10,012 nt of DNA from Bacillota bacterium (GTDB lineage Bacteria; Bacillota_I; Bacilli_A; Erysipelotrichales; Erysipelotrichaceae): contig JAEWIH010000088.1 in NCBI GenBank assembly GCA_023387245.1, forward strand, positions 1-10,012, given 5' to 3'. The position numbers were made by a program, and so were the translations under genes. Under the pieces are notes generated by a model. It searched no databases. It had not been told where the DNA came from and was given only the letters and a program-made list of their open reading frames with translations. Of this stretch, positions 7,305-10,012 are shown one piece after another. Positions within the stretch are counted from its first letter, which is position 1. Each line of letters opens with the position of its first letter.

Positions 7305-8126
7305 TTATATACGCTCCTTAACACCACAGCTTTGTAACATTACTCTTGGTTTAGGATTTTGTTCTGGTGTTTGAAAATTAATATTCAATTCTTCTTTAAT
7401 CCAATCATAACCTTGACTATCAATTTTATTAACTAAACTACCATCACTAGAATAAACAATTTTACCATCAATCATAATATGTGTATGTGTCGGTTTAATT
7501 TGTTGGAAAAATCGTTCATAATGACTAACAATTAATACACCAGTATCTCGAGTAGTAACACTGTCATTAATAACATCAGCTACCAATCTTAAAGCATCAA
7601 CATCTAATCCAGAATCAATTTCATCTAACATTACTATTGCTGGTTCTAGCATCAACATTTGTAAAATTTCATTACGTTTTTTCTCACCACCAGAAAAGCC
7701 TTCATTTAAATAACGATGAGCTAAATCTTCTTTCATATCTAATTTTTTAATAGCACTTTCCATCTTTTTAACAAATTCAAACAAACCTATCGGTGTATCT
7801 CGACGAGCATTAAGTGCTGCTTTCATAAAATCAGAATTAGTTACCCCTGATACTTCTTGTGGATATTGCATTCCTAAAAACAAACCCGCTTTTGAACGCT
7901 CATCAACTTCCATTTCTAATACATTTTCGCCATCCAATAAAACTTCACCTTTAGTTACTGTATATGCAGGATGGCCCATAATTGCTGATAACAAAGTAGA
8001 CTTACCATTACCATTTGGTCCCATTAAAGCATGTATTTCATTGCTGTTAATTTCTAAATTAACACCTTTTAAAATCTCTTTATCTTCAACATTTACCCAT
8101 AAATCTCTAATTATTAACTTTGACAT
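7305..8126 (-). CDS. sufC: Fe-S assembly ATPase SufC
   Basis: ABC-type ATPase of the soluble SufBCD scaffold complex; ATP binding drives a conformational change that exposes the SufB-SufD interface. All nucleotide-binding elements are present: Walker A GPNGNGKST (36-44), Q-loop Gln87 in LGMQYPQE, signature FSGGEKKR (144-151), Walker B VMLDEIDSGLD (165-175) and the switch His202 in IVSHYERF. The 273 residues are slightly longer than typical SufC (about 250-260). The last 25 or so form a tail after the usual KEEL end and finish with LQSCGVKERI. It is the first gene of the suf operon, with a strong AAAGGAGG site (8138-8131) 4 nt before the ATG and an extended -10 promoter just upstream. The sufC-D-S-U-B order is the standard Firmicutes arrangement. 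Confidence 0.98.
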   Translation of the reverse strand: MSKLIIRDLWVNVEDKEILKGVNLEINSNEIHALMGPNGNGKSTLLSAIMGHPAYTVTKGEVLLDGENVLEMEVDERSKAGLFLGMQYPQEVSGVTNSDFMKAALNARRDTPIGLFEFVKKMESAIKKLDMKEDLAHRYLNEGFSGGEKKRNEILQMLMLEPAIVMLDEIDSGLDVDALRLVADVINDSVTTRDTGVLIVSHYERFFQQIKPTHTHIMIDGKIVYSSDGSLVNKIDSQGYDWIKEELNINFQTPEQNPKPRVMLQSCGVKERI

Positions 8127-8152
8127 GATTCCTCCTTTAAAAATTCTTGTTT

Positions 8153-8181
8153 ATTATAACATCATAATTTTAAAAATATAA
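8153..8181 (-). promoter_or_regulatory. Predicted promoter of the suf operon
   Basis: On the minus strand TATAAT (8158-8153) is a perfect -10 with TG one base upstream (TGTTATAAT, extended -10). The -35 position at 17 nt spacing reads TTATAT (8181-8176), a poor match, which extended -10 promoters tolerate. It lies in the 71-bp gap between the S11-like gene and sufC, with a predicted leader of about 20 nt. I see no convincing Fur, IscR or SufR-type operator and no terminator in the gap. Confidence 0.7.
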
Positions 8182-8197
8182 CTAATATGCCCACGTA

Positions 8198-9424
8198 TTA
8201 TAATCGATATTTATTCCGATACATATCAAGCTTATGACGATAGAATGAAAAATATAAAAAACCAACTATTAATAAAACAACAATTAAAATAATCCATAAA
8301 AAATCATAAATAATTCTAATAAAATGATTAAAAAAATTATAATAGATTGTTTGTTCATATTTTAAATCTTGTCTAAATAAAACTATATCTTCATAAACTA
8401 TTTCTAAATATCCCGCTTTATCATTATTAAATACTGGCGTTTCTTTTTCAGAAATAATATTAATGTTTAATTTAATATTATCTTTATTAATAAGTTTATT
8501 TACATCAACACTTATATCCTTACTAGCATAAAATTTATAATCATAAGGAAAAATATGATTTTTTAAATTAGTTTTTCCTAAATAATCTCCAGCTTTAATG
8601 ACCGTATATTTATCATTTGATTGTAGTAAATATTTATATATATCATAGTGTTGTTTTATATGTTTAGGTGCCTCTTTATCACCGGCACTAATAATAATTA
8701 TTGGTGTATTTAAATAATTATAATATGAAAAAAAGATGTATCCATAACTTTTAGAAAAAGTACTTTTAGCACCATTAAAATATTGATTATATTCTGGAGT
8801 ATCTTTTAAAAAATAAGCTAGGTTACTTGTTAATATTTTAGAACTTAACATATGATATTTATGTTGCTTTAGCATTGAAACAACATATTGATTTTTTAAG
8901 ATTGTTTTTAGCATCACTATTATATCATTACAAGTAGAATAATTATCTTTACTTTCACTACCAACTAAATTAGAAAAATGAGTATTTGTTGCTCCTAATT
9001 CAAGTGCTTTTTGATTCAAAATTTCTAACAATTTTTTTTCACCGCCAAAAAATAAATTTGCTAATTCGCTAGCCGCATAATTATTGGCAGTTACTATTAA
9101 AGAATGTAATAAATCATTAACAGTAACTTGATCATTTTTTTTTAAAAAATTATTCACATCTTGTTTAATAATAACTTTTTGTTCAAAATCAACATCTTTT
9201 TCAATTACTAAATATGTAATTAATAAATTAACTAAACTCCCTACTCCGATTTTAGCATCAGCATTTTTAGAATATAATTTTTTATCACCATAATAAACAC
9301 TAATATATTCACCACTAATATCTACATAATTATTTAAGTCATAATTATCAATTGCTTTAATTGGAGAAAAAATTAATATTATCATTAAAATACTTAAAAA
9401 TAACCTTAAAATTTTATTTATCAT
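8198..9424 (-). CDS. Exported D,D-carboxypeptidase-like (peptidase S11) protein with degenerate catalytic motifs, probable pseudoenzyme
   Basis: A 408-residue envelope protein. Residues 1-24 form a signal peptide ending in SPIKA, 40 to about 265 match the S11 penicillin-binding fold, a beta-rich C-terminal domain follows (about 270-355), and a membrane anchor (376-395) precedes a basic tail. This is the PBP5/DacA layout, and LGATNTHFSNLVGSESKDNYST (143-164) is clearly the family's LGMxxTHFxNxxGL...HYST segment. Yet each active-site motif is changed: SxxK is Ser63-Leu-Val-Asn66, SxN is Thr112-Ala-Asn114, and KTG is Lys220-Ser-Thr222. Losing the general-base Lys should abolish carboxypeptidase activity. 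The frame is open throughout, so this looks like a kept protein rather than a dead gene. It may bind peptidoglycan or regulate another enzyme (inference). It diverges from the foldase-like gene; a GGTGA site precedes the ATG. Symbol withheld because dacA activity is unlikely. Confidence 0.85.
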   Translation of the reverse strand: MINKILRLFLSILMIILIFSPIKAIDNYDLNNYVDISGEYISVYYGDKKLYSKNADAKIGVGSLVNLLITYLVIEKDVDFEQKVIIKQDVNNFLKKNDQVTVNDLLHSLIVTANNYAASELANLFFGGEKKLLEILNQKALELGATNTHFSNLVGSESKDNYSTCNDIIVMLKTILKNQYVVSMLKQHKYHMLSSKILTSNLAYFLKDTPEYNQYFNGAKSTFSKSYGYIFFSYYNYLNTPIIIISAGDKEAPKHIKQHYDIYKYLLQSNDKYTVIKAGDYLGKTNLKNHIFPYDYKFYASKDISVDVNKLINKDNIKLNINIISEKETPVFNNDKAGYLEIVYEDIVLFRQDLKYEQTIYYNFFNHFIRIIYDFLWIILIVVLLIVGFLYFSFYRHKLDMYRNKYRL

Positions 9425-9444
9425 ACATTCACCATTAATTACCT

Positions 9445-9473
9445 TTGCAATAAATACAAAAATATTATATAAT
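9445..9473 (+). promoter_or_regulatory. Sigma-A promoter of the foldase-like gene
   Basis: TTGCAA (9445-9450) and TATAAT (9468-9473) are separated by exactly 17 nt, an almost perfect vegetative promoter. The predicted leader is about 18-20 nt and contains the AAGGAG ribosome site (9488-9493), 5 nt before the ATG. Confidence 0.85.
9464..9469 (-). promoter_or_regulatory. Possible -10 box for the divergent S11-like gene
   Basis: The ten bases 9464-9473 (ATTATATAAT) are their own reverse complement, so TATAAT also reads on the minus strand and overlaps the plus-strand -10 box by two bases. At the expected distance the minus-strand -35 is only TCCTTT (9492-9487), and no extended -10 TG is present, so this would be a weak promoter. 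It is offered because no better one is visible for the S11-like gene. Confidence 0.4.
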
Positions 9474-9498
9474 TTTTTGGAGACAAAAAGGAGAAATT

Positions 9499-10012
9499 AT
9501 GAACGATTTAATTAAAAAATATTGGTTTGTAGGATTGGTAACAATCATATTTATAATTATGATTCCAGTAGCCATAGTAAATAACAACAGTCCTCATATA
9601 GTAGAAACCAAAAAAATAGATAACAAATATGCTTTATTTTCTATAGGCGATAGTAATTACTTAGCTGATGATCTATATAAATTAGCTGGTGAAGATTATG
9701 AAATGAAACTAGCACTAGTTCAATTAGAACGCCTAGCAATAGATCAAGTATATTCTGCTAGCCAAGATGAAAAAGATAATGCCAAATTAAGTGCTCAACA
9801 AATATTAACAAACTATCGAGCTCAATATGGTCAAGAAATTGCTGATGCTCAATTGATTAATCAATTAACACAGTATGGCTATCAAACAAATTCTGCTAAC
9901 TTGCTAGATAACTTAAATAATTATATTTTAACTGCTCAATTAATGAATAAAAATTTACATGAATATATTGATTCAAATAACGAATTAATTAGAAAATGGC
10001 AAACAGAAAACA
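9499..10012 (+). CDS. Membrane-anchored PrsA/SurA-like foldase (peptidyl-prolyl isomerase type), N-terminal part, cut by the window edge
   Basis: The 171 visible codons are open to the right edge. A short basic start (MNDLIKKYW) leads into one membrane helix (about 9-27, FVGLVTIIFIIMIPVAIV). A linker follows, then IDNKYALFSIGDSNYLADDLY (40-60), which resembles the first strand and helix of SurA_N/PrsA domains (a 'V-x-I-G-D-x-x-I-x-x-x-D-L' pattern). The rest is helical and rich in Gln, Asn, Leu and Ala, as in the chaperone part of PrsA and trigger factor. No lipobox Cys is present, so unlike B. subtilis PrsA it would be held by an uncleaved N-terminal helix facing outward. The parvulin catalytic domain, if there is one, lies beyond the window. 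The role would be folding of exported proteins. The family call rests on pattern resemblance only; an envelope protein of unknown function is the alternative. Confidence 0.6.
   Translation, partial: MNDLIKKYWFVGLVTIIFIIMIPVAIVNNNSPHIVETKKIDNKYALFSIGDSNYLADDLYKLAGEDYEMKLALVQLERLAIDQVYSASQDEKDNAKLSAQQILTNYRAQYGQEIADAQLINQLTQYGYQTNSANLLDNLNNYILTAQLMNKNLHEYIDSNNELIRKWQTEN

Noticed and set aside
8127..8197. Fur, IscR or SufR operator before sufC
   Set aside because: The gap has AT-rich partial palindromes only; none matches a known operator well enough to claim.
8198..9424. Annotating this gene as an active dacA carboxypeptidase, or as a pseudogene
   Set aside because: The motif changes argue against activity, and the uninterrupted frame with intact signal peptide and anchor argues against a dead gene; pseudoenzyme is the better description.
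1..10012. Defence island, prophage, insertion sequence, CRISPR array or a wholly new system
   Set aside because: No repeats, transposase, integrase or accessory-type genes were seen; the genes are housekeeping cofactor and envelope genes with uniform AT-rich composition.

Overview
The window comes from a very AT-rich Gram-positive bacterium that uses the standard genetic code: TGA is a stop (sufD) and Trp is TGG. The Firmicutes-type SUF order sufC-sufD-sufS-sufU-sufB, AGGAGG-type ribosome binding sites, extended -10 promoters and the ECF/CoaX/CoaBC vitamin-salvage set all fit a low-GC Firmicute. An Erysipelotrichia-like or related gut lineage is my guess; it is inferred from protein style, not from a marker gene. 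Nearly all of the window is coding, and almost everything is on the minus strand, so transcription runs right to left. I saw no mobile element, CRISPR array, tRNA, rRNA or defence system.

Layout in the direction of transcription. (1) At the right edge a plus-strand gene (9499 to the edge) encodes a membrane-anchored, PrsA/SurA-like foldase N-terminus and has a near-perfect sigma-A promoter. (2) Diverging from it, 9424-8198 encodes an exported, C-terminally anchored protein of the D,D-carboxypeptidase (peptidase S11) fold in which all three catalytic motifs are altered, so it is probably a pseudoenzyme. (3) An extended -10 promoter at 8153-8181 starts the SUF iron-sulfur cluster operon: sufC (ATPase), sufD (unusually short), sufS (cysteine desulfurase), sufU (sulfur transfer) and sufB (scaffold), followed by an overlapping 5-formyltetrahydrofolate cyclo-ligase gene with a TTG start. 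(4) A hairpin terminator at 2738-2771 ends this operon, and the promoter of the next operon is interlocked with it. (5) panT-like ECF substrate-binding component, coaBC and coaX form a tight pantothenate-to-4'-phosphopantetheine operon. (6) At the left edge an excellent promoter, whose -35 box lies inside the coaX coding end, drives a T-box riboswitch leader. Its stem I is in the window and its specifier triplet reads TTC (Phe), so the gene off the left edge is probably a phenylalanine-related one such as pheS-pheT.

Functionally the window holds two housekeeping cofactor modules: Fe-S cluster assembly with a folate-repair enzyme, and coenzyme A synthesis from imported pantothenate. They are flanked by two cell-envelope genes on one side and an amino-acid-responsive regulatory RNA on the other. 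The least ordinary items are the degenerate S11 protein, the short SufD, the folate enzyme inside the SUF operon and the partial Phe T-box.
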